Source of the DNA: Isoetes taiwanensis
Taxonomy: Eukaryota > Streptophyta > Lycopodiopsida > Isoetales > Isoetaceae
Direction of reading: 5' to 3'
Assembly (NCBI GenBank): GCA_021234155.1
Contig: JAJEKV010000168.1
Location: forward strand, 62,001 to 126,000
Length of the DNA: 64,000 nt
Shown: positions 12,675 to 24,015 of the stretch, one piece after another
How the letters are laid out: each line of letters opens with the position of its first letter
Numbering within the stretch: position 1 is the first letter of the stretch
The notes under the pieces: generated by a model
The model's input: the letters and a program-made list of their open reading frames with translations, nothing else
Databases searched by the model: none
What the model was told of the DNA's origin: nothing
Made by a program: the position numbers and the translations under genes

Positions 12675-12725
12675 ACGATTTATCGTTCACGGAGACCAAA
12701 ATGGTCTATGGGACTCAATATAAGG
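12675..12725 (-). repeat. Pentanucleotide-tailed short repeat family, small fragment
   Basis: TTTATCGTTCACGGAGACCAAAATGGTC followed by TATGGGACTC resembles the conserved GTCCACGGAGACCAA..CATGGGACCC core of this family. Confidence 0.45.
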
Positions 12726-13138
12726 AAAACACGGAAGCATATTACTAACAGGATTACCTCCCCCTCCCCCCCGGGAGGATCTTCGAGGGGATAACCTTGA
12801 CAATAATATGCATACTGAGGAATATGTACAAAGTATAAGATCAATGTCTTGGAAGCGGGATGGACCTGGTGGTCAAGAACTTCCATGATATAGAATGCTA
12901 GTACCACTCCAGGCTTTTGCAAAATCATATATAGTGGTTGATTAGGTGTTACGATACGAGACCAACATATATTGCCCTGATAAATAGAAAAAAGATCATA
13001 ATGCAATGAGTTTGAGAAAGACCAAGAAGGTGTTGCAATTGTAAGGATGATAATAACCCATCTGGTGGAAAAGGACGGGCCAATATGAGATGAAACATAT
13101 CAACAAACATAAGAATAGGTCGTTTGATGGTGACAACA

Positions 13139-13162
13139 AAGAATAGAATAGAATAGAATAGT
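13139..13162. repeat. GAATA pentanucleotide microsatellite
   Basis: Four tandem GAATA units plus a partial one. It is the same unit, on the opposite strand, as the TTCTA tail of the short repeat family in this window, so it may be a tail left by a lost copy. A related GAATT tract lies at 13823-13853. Confidence 0.8.
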
Positions 13163-14339
13163 ACAATAAAGTAGTGACATGACCCATACATTACAATTTG
13201 AACTAGGAGTTTAAATTCTCTAAACTCTTTATGTACATGATACATGATACGTCCTGAGGTTGACAACATGAGGTCACAGATGAGTTGACATATGAATAAA
13301 GGTCCATTATCAATATTGGATATTGATGAGAAACCTTAACAAGCATACCATAATTTGAAGAGAAACCATAACAGGCATAGCAAGAATCTCAAAATGGATG
13401 TCTAATTTAAAAACAAAGAGTTAGGAAATGCCAAAAATACACCTCCAACCATAAATGCTCTATGACAATACTCTATGCTTTATTTTTTTGTTGCGTTGTA
13501 AGGACACCACATTTGCTTGTTTGGGCTGGATGTTTGATGATAAAATATGTTTACTTTTTTTCTTGAAAACTATTGAATGGTCCAGAAAACAAACCCCATA
13601 AGCATTCAAACAAAGAAGTAGAATCATGAAAGGGATTTAGAGGAGACTATAAATTGAATTGTGTCGATTTGATGAGGCCCACATTTATATAGCAGGTAGG
13701 GGAAGAGGAAAGAAAATGACATAGGAACAACAATTTGTAATAGTTTGAAGTCTAGCATGCTTGAATTTAATATTCCAAAAAAATTTGGGTCCACCGATGG
13801 GTGCATGCATAAAGTAAAAAAGAGAATTGAATTGAATTAAATTGAATTGAATTTTAACCCTCGTCGTGGACAAAGTTATTAAATGCCCGAGTAGCACGGT
13901 CTATTTATACAAATACAAAGTATACAAACACGGTCAATTTTGTATAGCGTAAAATTTCGTTGCCATACGTTCAAAAGTTTTGTGGTAGTCATTGTAGAAT
14001 TGGTCAACTTATAATAAAAAGTACTAGGCCCACAAACACAAACCAAGAGGACAAAAGTTTGTGTGTAACAAATGCATGCATGGGACCATAGAAAGTAGTG
14101 GACAAAATAGGCAGATTCAAGTACCCTTCGCTGTATGTACTGCACCAGTTAGACATCAACAGAAGAACATATCAAGAGTAGACAACGATCCAGGATACTT
14201 TATGCCAATGTTGATACGTGCAAGGGAAAGGTGCATACATATTCTCAAATTTGTAGTAAAGAACTCGAGGCAACTTGTATATCATGATTTTGGAAGAGAT
14301 TAGAAATGAATTGAATGGGAAAGTTCAAAGAGGCTTCAC
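13163..14339. other. Unassigned AT-rich spacer
   Basis: No frame with recognisable content on either strand. Holds the GAATT tract at 13823-13853. Confidence 0.4.
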
Positions 14340-14345
14340 TGTACA

Positions 14346-14460
14346 AGAGTAAAGCCATTAATACTACGATTAAAAGATGTGTATGCAAGTTGTAGAACGA
14401 GTAATTTGAGTACAAGTGAAAGGTCGCAATAAGGTATTGGCAGTTTGCAAGTCAAAACCA
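14346..14460. repeat. Diverged copy of the segment at the start of the duplicated block
   Basis: AAGAGTAAAGCCATTAATAC through GCAAGTCAAAACC aligns, with scattered differences, to 15025-15127 and to 49016-49119. Shared landmarks are ATTAAAAGATGTGT, GAGTACAAGTGAAAGGTC and TTGCAAGTCAAAACC. It is therefore a third, older copy of the first 100 or so bases of the block, about 680 bases upstream of copy 1. Confidence 0.75.
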
Positions 14461-14489
14461 TCGTGAGGAGGGTCACCACGGTGGGCCAT

Positions 14490-14640
14490 GGTCCAATAGA
14501 ATAGGATAGAATTTTTAACGTCCATGAAAACCAAGAGATCATGGGGCCCATACAATAGGCTAGTACAACCATTGCTACTAGGATTAAAAACCCTTGCCTC
14601 AAAAGTTTTCCAAAGGAAAAACCTTTGCAATAATGATGAT
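14490..14640 (-). repeat. Pentanucleotide-tailed short repeat family, near-complete copy
   Basis: On the plus strand it starts with AATAGAATAGGATAGAATTT, then ACGTCCATGAAAACCAAGAG, ATCATGGGGCCCAT, CATTGCTACTAGGATTAAAA, CCTTGCCTC and AAAGGAAAAACCTTTGCAAT. This is the reverse complement of the order in the copies at 23890-24010 and 47430-47600. Confidence 0.7.
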
Positions 14641-14732
14641 ACCTTTGCGGATCATCGTAAACTGTATCAATTTTGCCAATATAATGATTATACCTTTGCG
14701 GATCATTGTAAAATGGATCAGTTTTGCCAATA
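14641..14732. repeat. Tandem duplication, 51-base unit
   Basis: ACCTTTGCGGATCATCGTAA at 14641 recurs as ACCTTTGCGGATCATTGTAA at 14692, each followed by a similar ATCA(A/G)TTTTGCCAATA. A partial third unit, ACCTTTGCAATAATGATGAT, precedes at 14621. It arose at the distal end of the short repeat copy at 14490-14640. Confidence 0.8.
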
Positions 14733-16635
14733 GGGCTGAACACATTATTATTGTCTCAATCTCAACCATTGAACAAAGTGGGTAAAAAAAGTGAGTCCAA
14801 TCTTGATCATCCAATCTTGATCCACAATAAGGTATTAGACATAACTATTTCATTTCATATGGAGATTTCATGGGCTATATGTACCTAATTTTTTCCAAGA
14901 AAAGTATATGCAATTCTTCAAACCAAGAGCTTTTAAGCATGGCATTACAAAAATATTTTAAATTAATGTTTCCTTGTCCATGATTCTTAAGTGATCCACT
15001 ATTTAGTAGACCTCCCCAGATACAAGAGCAAAACCATTACTGCTAGGATTAAAAGATGTGTTTCCAAGTTTTGAGTACAAGTGAAAGGTCACAGTGAGAT
15101 GGTGGCAGCTTGCAAGTCAAAACCAGTTGGCAAAGAGTGGCCTTGCGAGGTGATTTCCATTTACAAAGTACTGACACGTAGCAGTACATCCACGTAAGCA
15201 GCAGGGAGACAGACGTTCCGTACCTCGATTTTTGTGCAGTTGTTGCTCCTCTGCCAGTGCTCCACTGTTTGAGATTTAATATAAAATCGTAAAACGGTAG
15301 AAAAAAATTGCAAGTGTATTGCGTATAGTTAAGAAGAAGAAGAGCAGTATTTATGTGACGTATACTGAAGACTAAGTGGTCTATGAGATGCACAAGCACA
15401 TGAATAACTGATGAAAACTGGTGAGAAAAAAGAAAGAGATAAAAAATGGAGTAAAACTTCAAAGAGTACGCACAGGAAAGGAGGGAAGTCGTGGCAGGGT
15501 ATGGACCTTTACTTTAAATACGCCGCACCACAAAAATGGAATAGCACCCACAAAAACTGGATGCCGAAATCCGGCACTAACAGCCCCGTAAAACGTTCTT
15601 TTTTGGCTAAGCCAAAAAGCGCCGTGTGACGATTTTATGATGTCGCAGGATATACCACGGATATACCCCTGGGTATAACATCAGTGTCTTTACCTCGTTC
15701 CCACTTTTTTGCTTCTAGATCAGCACCAGGGCACAGCACAAGCAGGCCCAGCTTGACCCTCGCCAGATATGGCGATTACCTGTACCGGATCCAAACAATG
15801 GCGTTGGCCTATGGCTATGGCCCATGTGCGCTGGGCCCCTTTCTGGTGGACAGTGTGAGGTTCCTGTGCCGTTGTTGTTGAGCGGTAAATTCTGTGAGTT
15901 TTTCTTTTTTTCTTTTGTTTTTCTTTGTGGCTTTGTAAATGTGCAGAGTAGAAGAAGGTAGGGTCGGGTCCCTCCCGCTCTTTCTCTTTGTCTTTGTTCC
16001 TTCATGGTGCCACTGCTGCCCTCTTTTGGTACTGATTGATTGATTGATTGATTGTTTCTTCCTGTTATGCTGATGTGCCTAGCGGGCCTGCCAAGGTCTG
16101 GAGCTCAAATTTTTTCTGGGTTCCCACTTTGGGCTCTTGTACCCTACTTTTTCTTTCTGGTTTACACTGCACAAGGGAATGAGAGCGCTTGTGCCTTGGC
16201 AGCCAGGGAGAGTTCCTGGCCTTGCAGGTTTTTAGGAATTTAGTGTAGATCGTCTTAAGTTGCCTCCAATTTCATGGGGCTTTTGTTGCTGCCCCATGGG
16301 CAGTTTTAGATTGGGGCATTTTTGCAGCGTAATTTGAGGTATTTTGGGCTGAACCGAGCGGCAAAGGAAGGTTTGCCCAGATGCAAATGTGTAAAGGCTG
16401 CTGCTATTCTTGAAACTAGGGGGTACTTTGTTCTTGGTAATAGTAAGATTGTGCAAGGATTACTGACTTCTTTATGCTTAGATTTCTTGGGTGAGGGAAA
16501 AAAGTTAGCAGCAAATTTTAGCTAGGCAACATGGAAGTCGACAATTCTAAGTTGCAAAGGATGGAATGGTGAGATTTTTCAAAAGCCAGTGAAGGAAACT
16601 TCCTAAGCATAGTATATCCTTGATGCACGCTGGCC

Positions 16636-18953
16636 ATGGCAGGGTCAGGCTTTCATCTCCATCCCGAGTCAGATTAACTGACCTTGTCCTGCAGATGGTC
16701 TGCCAACTGAAAACTACAAGAATGCTGTGTATGCTTTCTCAGTCGCTGACAAGATATAATACTGCTGTTATTGAAATCCTTCCAGGTGATGATGTTGTGC
16801 TTAAGTGCGTACTTGATTCATCCACTGTTCTTTAATCAAGGCCCATTATTGGGCCAGACAGTGTTCGTCGAAGGCTTTGGGATTGGAGTAGAACAGTAGG
16901 TTATTATTCGGAGTTTCAGTATGGAAGGGGATGTATGACTACAGACCTGGGCGCATGTTGGAAGAGTCATCTGAGCTTCCCACCTGCAGGTCTACCTGAA
17001 CTCTTTACAGCTCTGGGCCGTGCTGCTCGGTACATTTTAGAGGCAATTTGCTGTTCTTTGGAGCTTAGAAGCTTTTCTTTTGCAGATATATTGACAACAT
17101 GCCATTGAAGCATGGGGAAATTTCCTCATCAATTCTTTCTGTATATTGTCATGGAAGAACAAGGGTTCATCAGCCTCCTATGGGTTTGGCAGGACAGGAG
17201 CATGCCCAATTGCCAGTTTTGAACCCTAACAGACGCAAGCTGATAAGGTTTCTGACATTAGATGCGGTCAGATAGATCAGGACTTCAGATTCAGGATTCT
17301 CAAGGCGCTGGTTTCTTTGTGATTGTGATCTTGGTCCACAAGATATGGTTCTTCACTTGGGCCATTCTCTGTACCAAGTAACTGCAGGAGTACTTTGGTC
17401 CCTCATTCTACAGAACTGAAATTGGAAAGCGCCAAGTTCTAGCAGTGCAATGCATATGGTAGATGCTCAGTTGCATTTAAATTCATGCCAAAAGCTAGTG
17501 GTTACTTGCACTGCCAGGCAATGTCAGCAGCTGGTAGAGACGGTGAACATCAATTTCAACAAACAGTTAGTGTTCAAGAGTTCATGCAGAGAACACACTC
17601 CATAGACCAGTTCCTCAGTGGTAGACCTGGGTTATTGCCCCCACCTGAAGGTATGAAGTTATGAAGGTGGAAGTCTTTGTTTAATTTATTACTTGATTAT
17701 GATTAATAACATGACATTCTGGCAATTTAGATTTGTTTGTGTTCTTCTTTGTGTTCCATTTTATTTCTCATTGTTATGCATGAAGATGGTGAGCGACAAT
17801 CTAGTTATATATACTGACCTTGTGAAGTTCCTGATGTAGGGCCTCAAAACCAAAAGAAGGAAACAAATATCTAGGAACAAACCATTGGCACCCTCAAAAA
17901 AGGTTCCATAGCAGAGGCACAAGAGTGCTTAAGGAAAGGGTTCAAGAGATTGCAGACAGCAAAGATTAAAAAATACGATTTTTTGCAACTTTAAAAATGT
18001 GTGAAATCATCTCACTGCTTCAGACAGTCCTGTGCAGCAATCACGAGCAGAACAGGGTGGCCTGGTGTTCCATTTGTTCATCCTCATGACTTGCCAAACA
18101 AAGCCAAACTTGCTTTTCTGGGGCATATGAACCTGGATGGTCTGCTTCTCAAGATGGGCAGAAGTGGGAGTGTGTGGAATCAGCGCAGCATCCTCATTCC
18201 AACGCCATTGTAAGTCTTAATTCAATCTTGATACATTGTGTTAGAGCATGGCCTTAGGCATAATGCTGGAATGCGCATCAATGTATGGTTGTTAACAGGC
18301 ATTTCATTCTCAACATTTTTGCAAGTTATAGTGGGCATGTGGCATATCACTTTGACTTTAGACCATCAAATTGTTCTAAGCCTGGGATGCTTTATTCGGT
18401 ACATATAGAAGTTAGCAGTGCATTTTCTAAAATGCACAAGTACTATGATGGCGCTGTTGCTGGTGGCAGAGTGGCCCTTGTTTTGACACTTTGACACCCC
18501 TGCATTCTAGAATGGACTGCCAAAATCTACCATAATTCTTGTTAAGTGACAGGAGCACCACCTGTGGAGGGGACGTCGGTTTGCTGTGAGGCGGTCTATG
18601 AATACTTGCGTGGCAAAAGCGACCTGTGCCAACTGGGAAGCCTCAAGTTGTTGTATGGAGTTGATTTAGTGGTCTTGCAAAAAGCATCATATGATACTGG
18701 TGGTGGTCGTCTCAGGTATATGATGGCGTATTCTATTTTGCTGGCATTTTAGTCCTTTGTTTAATGCTGGTTCTTGTCCTGTTATTTCAGTTTAGCAAGC
18801 AGCTGGAGGTTTTCAGCGGTTCATTACAGAAATTTTCATTTGGAGATGCTTCTGACAAAAAAGGCCGGGCCTTAGAACGTCTTAAAAACTTTATGATCAA
18901 GTTCTCCATGACTATGTCGAAAGATTTGCTAGCAAAGTTCACAGCTTGATTGA
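16636..18953 (+). pseudogene. Oxygenase-like gene, disrupted copy 1
   Basis: This is the counterpart of the clean gene at 50569-52897. All four coding exons and the three introns are present in order, with the start at ATG 16636 and the end at about 18953. Exon 1 is broken by many single-base insertions and losses, for example around 16646-16655, 16720-16735 and 16915-16930. The longest intact frames are about 70 codons. Synonymous and non-synonymous substitutions are few next to the indels, which is unusual for a neutrally decaying pseudogene and points to poor base quality or a very recent duplicate. If the indels are read errors, this is an intact allele. Confidence 0.75.
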
Positions 18954-18959
18954 TCCAGT

Positions 18960-20340
18960 ATAGAGCAAAGGAAAGGACATTTTAATTCTTGCATTTTAAC
19001 TTCAAAATAGCGGGGGCCTGCTCTTTGGGTGCAACCAGCATTGCTGGATGTATTATAATACTATAGTTCAACAAGATGGCGCCATTTCTCAGTCCGCAAA
19101 GTTATGTTAATACCACAAAAGCATCGAAGGAACTGTCTATACATGTATATATGCCATCAGGGTTGGTAACCTTGGCATATTAGAGTTTAAATCAATTTTA
19201 TCCTTGGGACGAAGAGCCCAAAATTATTAGATTATATACATGGTTAGTGTACAATGGGTGATATAACCTGCCATGCATTCTACATAAAGTGGTTGAAGCA
19301 TTACTGCACACTTAAGTTGTGTGTGCCTATATAATACCTATCAAAGGCGGGAAAGGTTTGGATGGTGTACCATAGACTGCTTTTTTCTGACTTAACAAAT
19401 AATTTTTTCTTGGATGTATCGTGACCTCAGGTAAAGATGAATGACTTTTTGTAATTTCAATGTTCTTAAGCACGTGTACAATAGCAGAGATTGTCAAGTG
19501 TTTCTATTGGTGCTCATAGTTCGATAACCCTAATAAGGCAGGAATCTGATTATATTATATGATAATAATCAGGCAAGATTCATGTGACGTTTTAGTTATG
19601 GACTTCTATGTCATTCTATTGCAGCATCTGGTCTTTATCTTAAATACCTCATCTAAATTATTAGAAATGGATTTTTGGGTTGATGGAAGGTTGCCAAGTA
19701 ATGCTCAACCTCTAGCAATATTTGGCAAAATGCGGCCCTCAAACAATAATGACTATATTTGGCAAAATATAACCTTGTACTGGTTGACAAAATGCGACCA
19801 ATGTATATTGTACTACCACTATGTCTTAATGCTAGTGGCCCCTTGTCCCTAATGCTGAATGATTCTTTATAGCTTGTCGTGAGGGTGGTCCTTTGAGTGT
19901 AGACCACATAGTTAAAGATGATGGCTCCTATATGTTTTGAAAAAAACTCCAAAGGCACCTTTGAGTGTAGACCACATGGTAAAGAACGATGGCTCTTATA
20001 TGTTTTGAAAAAAATGGGAAAAACTCAAAATACTTCTCAATCTACTAAAATTGGCAAAATACCTTTGGTTTTAGGGGTATTTTTTTATGGAAATGACAAT
20101 AATAGTTTTTTGTGGTATTATAAATGAGAATATATCCTTGAGATATATTGTAGATCTTTGATGAGATTTTCATGGCAGTTTTCATGAAAACACATTCCAT
20201 AATCACACACATTATGTTATTTTTAATACACAAAATGTATACAAGGCCATAACTTAAGATTTGGGCTTCAATTCAAGTGATTTTTTCTTTAGTGGAAAAT
20301 TATGCATATTATTAAGGACATATTTCTATTTGGATCATCG
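18960..20340. other. Spacer downstream of oxygenase-like gene, copy 1
   Basis: No gene. Collinear with about 52900-54300. Contains the 73-base tandem duplication (here about 19889-20040, noisier than in copy 2) and several scattered TTTGGCAAAAT motifs. Confidence 0.6.
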
Positions 20341-20344
20341 GGGA

Positions 20345-21115
20345 AAAAAAAAAGGTTCTTTAAACCAAGCACATTTTGGCAATTTAGTAAGCTTGAGTCA
20401 AGAAGACCTTTTGAACCAGCTCTAATGCAAAAGTAATGTCACATGATCCTACACTTTCACATGATATATAAGAGAGGTTGGCTCAATCAACACCATAACA
20501 AGTTGTGCGATGATGACCCGGTTATAAAAGCTGCTTTGTCAATTATTCTGCATGCATACAAAAACTTCCTTCTTACAGGTCCGCCCGGATGCATACAATG
20601 TATATTGGTTGTAAAATCTACACCCCTCCAATATTTGACTATGATATGTGACATTGAAGCACATTATGTTTTCTATAGGAGGAAAACTTGGTTTACTTAA
20701 GTTGATTAAAACAAAAACTACTAAAACATCTAGATGTTGTTGCATTCTAGCAAAAATATAAGTTAAAGGGTCCACATCAAGCGCATGTTGTTTAATGATG
20801 TGATGACCAAGTCGTGCCCCTCCACCTCCATATGGGCAAGCGTCAACCCTCAAGCCGATCAATGAATATCCCAAATGATGTTGGAGCCGGGCGTCATGGC
20901 ATACTCCCATACTATTGTTGATATGTTGGCTCAATGGTGCATTCAGTGATATTAATTCGTACAACTTCAAGTCTCGAGACATTCAAGCTGCAACAATCTC
21001 CTTCATAGTTCTTTTCTAGGAACTCTATTATGGAAGCCCGTGCAAAATCCACAAAAACAACAACAATTAAGATCTTGTCTTCTATTACGACTATCTGTAA
21101 TAAGATACACAATGT
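20345..21115 (-). mobile_element. LINE fragment, catalytic half of reverse transcriptase (copy 1)
   Basis: Counterpart of 54305-55070. The minus strand shows VVFVDFARAS, then a palm block with GGGGARLGHHIIKQHALDVDPLTY and MQQHLDVL. It is more interrupted than copy 2. See the copy 2 entry for the domain reading. Confidence 0.65.
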
Positions 21116-21321
21116 GAAAATCTGATCAATGATAAAAGTCTTTGGGGTCTAAAAGCTACGATCAATAGCATGGAAACCGATTCTCTGTCGGTCAATTGTT
21201 TTGCTATAATTTCAACATGCGGTTTTGCATGTCTCTGTCGGAGAATTGAAGTGAAGTGAAGTGAATTGAAATATTATTTCATCTTTACGAGATAAGAAAT
21301 ACAATATTAAAGTTGCAAATG

Positions 21322-23440
21322 CAGGTGATGGGCGAATCTTTGAGAAACGTGTATGTTTATTTTTGTGGTTACTTTATTTGATGATATATCTAGTGCGTAG
21401 CAAGTCCTACAAGAACACAATTTGCATTTTGCAGGGTCTTTTCTTGCTACTTGAAAATAATGCATCGGTCTCAATCTAAGAAGATTATTTCTTTCAATAT
21501 GAATTGAGCGTTTTAGGCCATATATCCTTGCCCGAAGACCTCAAGATGGATTCTGGTAAAAGCGCAAGGAAATTTGATTTGGCCTACCACATCTTACGTA
21601 TTTGTTGTCGTTCCTTTTTTGATTATGCAATCAAATATTTTTCAAAGTTTTTGTTCCACGTCGCTTCAACTCTAAACATACACCTCCATATAGGAATGAT
21701 ACTTAAGTTGTTTTTCAAGTTGTGAAGGATATATTATAATCCACATATGCGGTGTTTACTAAAGTGCGGAAATTCTACTTGACTAGTGTTGCAACTTTGG
21801 GTGCGGTTTTATTGCAAGGTCATCCCTATATAAAACTTTTATAAAGTTGCAAAGGTTTTGGGTCAAATTAAGCTATAGTGTTTATGATGGCGAAGTTTTG
21901 GTTGTTTTATATGCTTTGTGGCGGGTTTGGCGTCATTATGTGTTGGACTCTGCATTTATATTTTGGGTTTGATCAAAGCATTGACATATTGTCTCTATCT
22001 AAAAGTCAACTTAAGTGGGTTTCTTTTGTCTGATATTATGCACTTTACTAACAATGGATTAGCATTTGAATAAGGAGAAGTGGTTTGTTGATGCCTTAAG
22101 TTAGCAAGAATATGATGAGATTATGTTTCTATTGTGTAGTACGATCATTTAGATGAAGTGAAATAACTATATGCAACCCGATCTAAATTGAGAAGACATT
22201 TGGTTGATGATCAAGCGGTAATGCTTTTGGATAAAAAGCTATTAATGGTTTTCTTATATAAAGTTCTAAAGTTATGTATTGTTGTTACCTTTTCGACAAC
22301 TTATCATTCCAAAAGTCCATGATGCACCCTATTCTTGGTCATCATGGGACCATTACAACTTTAGCTAAGATTGAGCCCTATTTCACTTGGTCTTGCTTAC
22401 ATTGGGATGTGATTGTTTCTTTTATCTTTGTGAGTTACGTGCCAAGCAGTTAAAAAGAACAACTATGAGACCTCATGGTCTTCCTTTGCCTTTGCTTATC
22501 AATAGGCAAGTAAGGTTCCCAATGTCACACGACATTCGTAACAAATTCTCTTAAGATAGGAATAGTAGTCTTATTCACTACCTCGAATTGTCCATCAATC
22601 GCGGATAACAATCGATTGGAAAACCTTTAATTTTGTTCTAATTGCATGAATAGTTCCTTTCAAAATTTGCTTGTGAACTTCGGTATCTCGGCCTAAAACA
22701 ATGGTTCTAGGTAAACTATGTAGATGAAATATATCTTTGATAAAAGAATTGTTGTAGCATTAAAGGCATCCAACTTATCTAAAATAAGGAATCTTGCTTA
22801 GTCAAGCAATATACAATTGTTCGGATAATAGTATTCTTCTATGGCTCATTGAAAAATCTACAATAAAATCCATAGTAATTTGTTCTCACTTACTTTTGTT
22901 GTATAATAACAATGTTTAGTCCACCATTAAGATGATTCTTTTCATTATTCTTGAGTATAAAATCATATACTTTGCTTCAAGTTAAATTATTAGGGATGCT
23001 CAAATAAAAGAAATCCTCTAAGCTACAACAAAACAATGACTTTTAAAAGAAGAAGATTAAGATTCAAAAATTCACTTTAAAAAGAAAGAAGTTAGGCGTC
23101 TCCCTTTGTTCCATGGACCATTTCAAGTCATGAAAGTAGCCAATGATAATGCATATAAGCTGTAATACATTGAAAAGTGCATAATTTGTTAGTGGCTCAT
23201 TTTTTTAAAGCTTATCAAGCAAAGGATTTATCAAATAGGGGCATATAGGAGGGACCAAAATCCATTGAGGATTTTGAAGTTTTGACAAAATACTTGAATG
23301 ATAAATCCATTTAGTGGTTCTAAGCAATAAATTAAGTTAGTCAAAAAGCCTTTGGTGGATGCTTCATGGGTTCGTGGCAATCTGTTAGAGCATATTTGGA
23401 TATTCTTCAAGAATATATGAAAACAAGGGAGGCATAAGAC
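21322..23440 (+). mobile_element. Ty3/gypsy fossil, copy 1 of the duplicated block
   Basis: Counterpart of 55285-57370 and more broken than it. RNase H and integrase zinc-binding remnants are visible near 21790-21990 and 22310-22410. Because the same fossil sits in both copies of the block, it inserted and decayed before the two copies separated. Confidence 0.75.
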
Positions 23441-23889
23441 ATTGAAGATGCATCTACTAGCTGGCTAAAGAGGGCCAAAACTATGCTAAGATGGCAAAGG
23501 GCTTCAGTACCTTTTCGTGAAGAATTTTGCTGTCGGGGGACGGTATCCAAGTGACATGGGCTACTCTTAGCATGCCCGTGGCCCTTCTAAAGGGGCTTCA
23601 CATATTTTAAGTTGAGCCAAAAGGGCCCATCCTTTTAGAGTTGAGGTTCTGACAATAATAAAGATGCTTGGGGGAGAGCTCTAGGAGAACTTCAAAAGAT
23701 GTCCGCTTTTGTGATGATCATGAATTATTATTTGATTAGCATTATATTCCACGTTTAACTTCTGGACACCATCTATGCATGACTTGGCATTATATATACT
23801 TGAGGTACTTATGTGCATCTTTAATTCTTGAGCCATTAGCACTTTCATGATGATCTTATTTCTAAAACTTATGGATTGCCGGCTGCCTG

Positions 23890-24015
23890 GTACCATCATT
23901 CTTGCAAAGGTTTTTCCTTGAAAATATTTGAGGCATGGTTGGTTTTCCTATGGCCTATTGGGTCTTCGTGTAGGTGTTAAAAGTCTAGTCTAGTCTATTC
24001 TATTGTATTCTACTT
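23890..24015 (+). repeat. Pentanucleotide-tailed short repeat family (block copy 1)
   Basis: CCATCATTCTTGCAAAGGTT, a shortened body, CCTATGGCCTATTGGG, then GTCTAGTCTAGTCTATTCTA and a short TTCTA-like tail. The copy in the other block lies at 57845-57970, so the insertion predates the separation of the copies. Confidence 0.6.
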
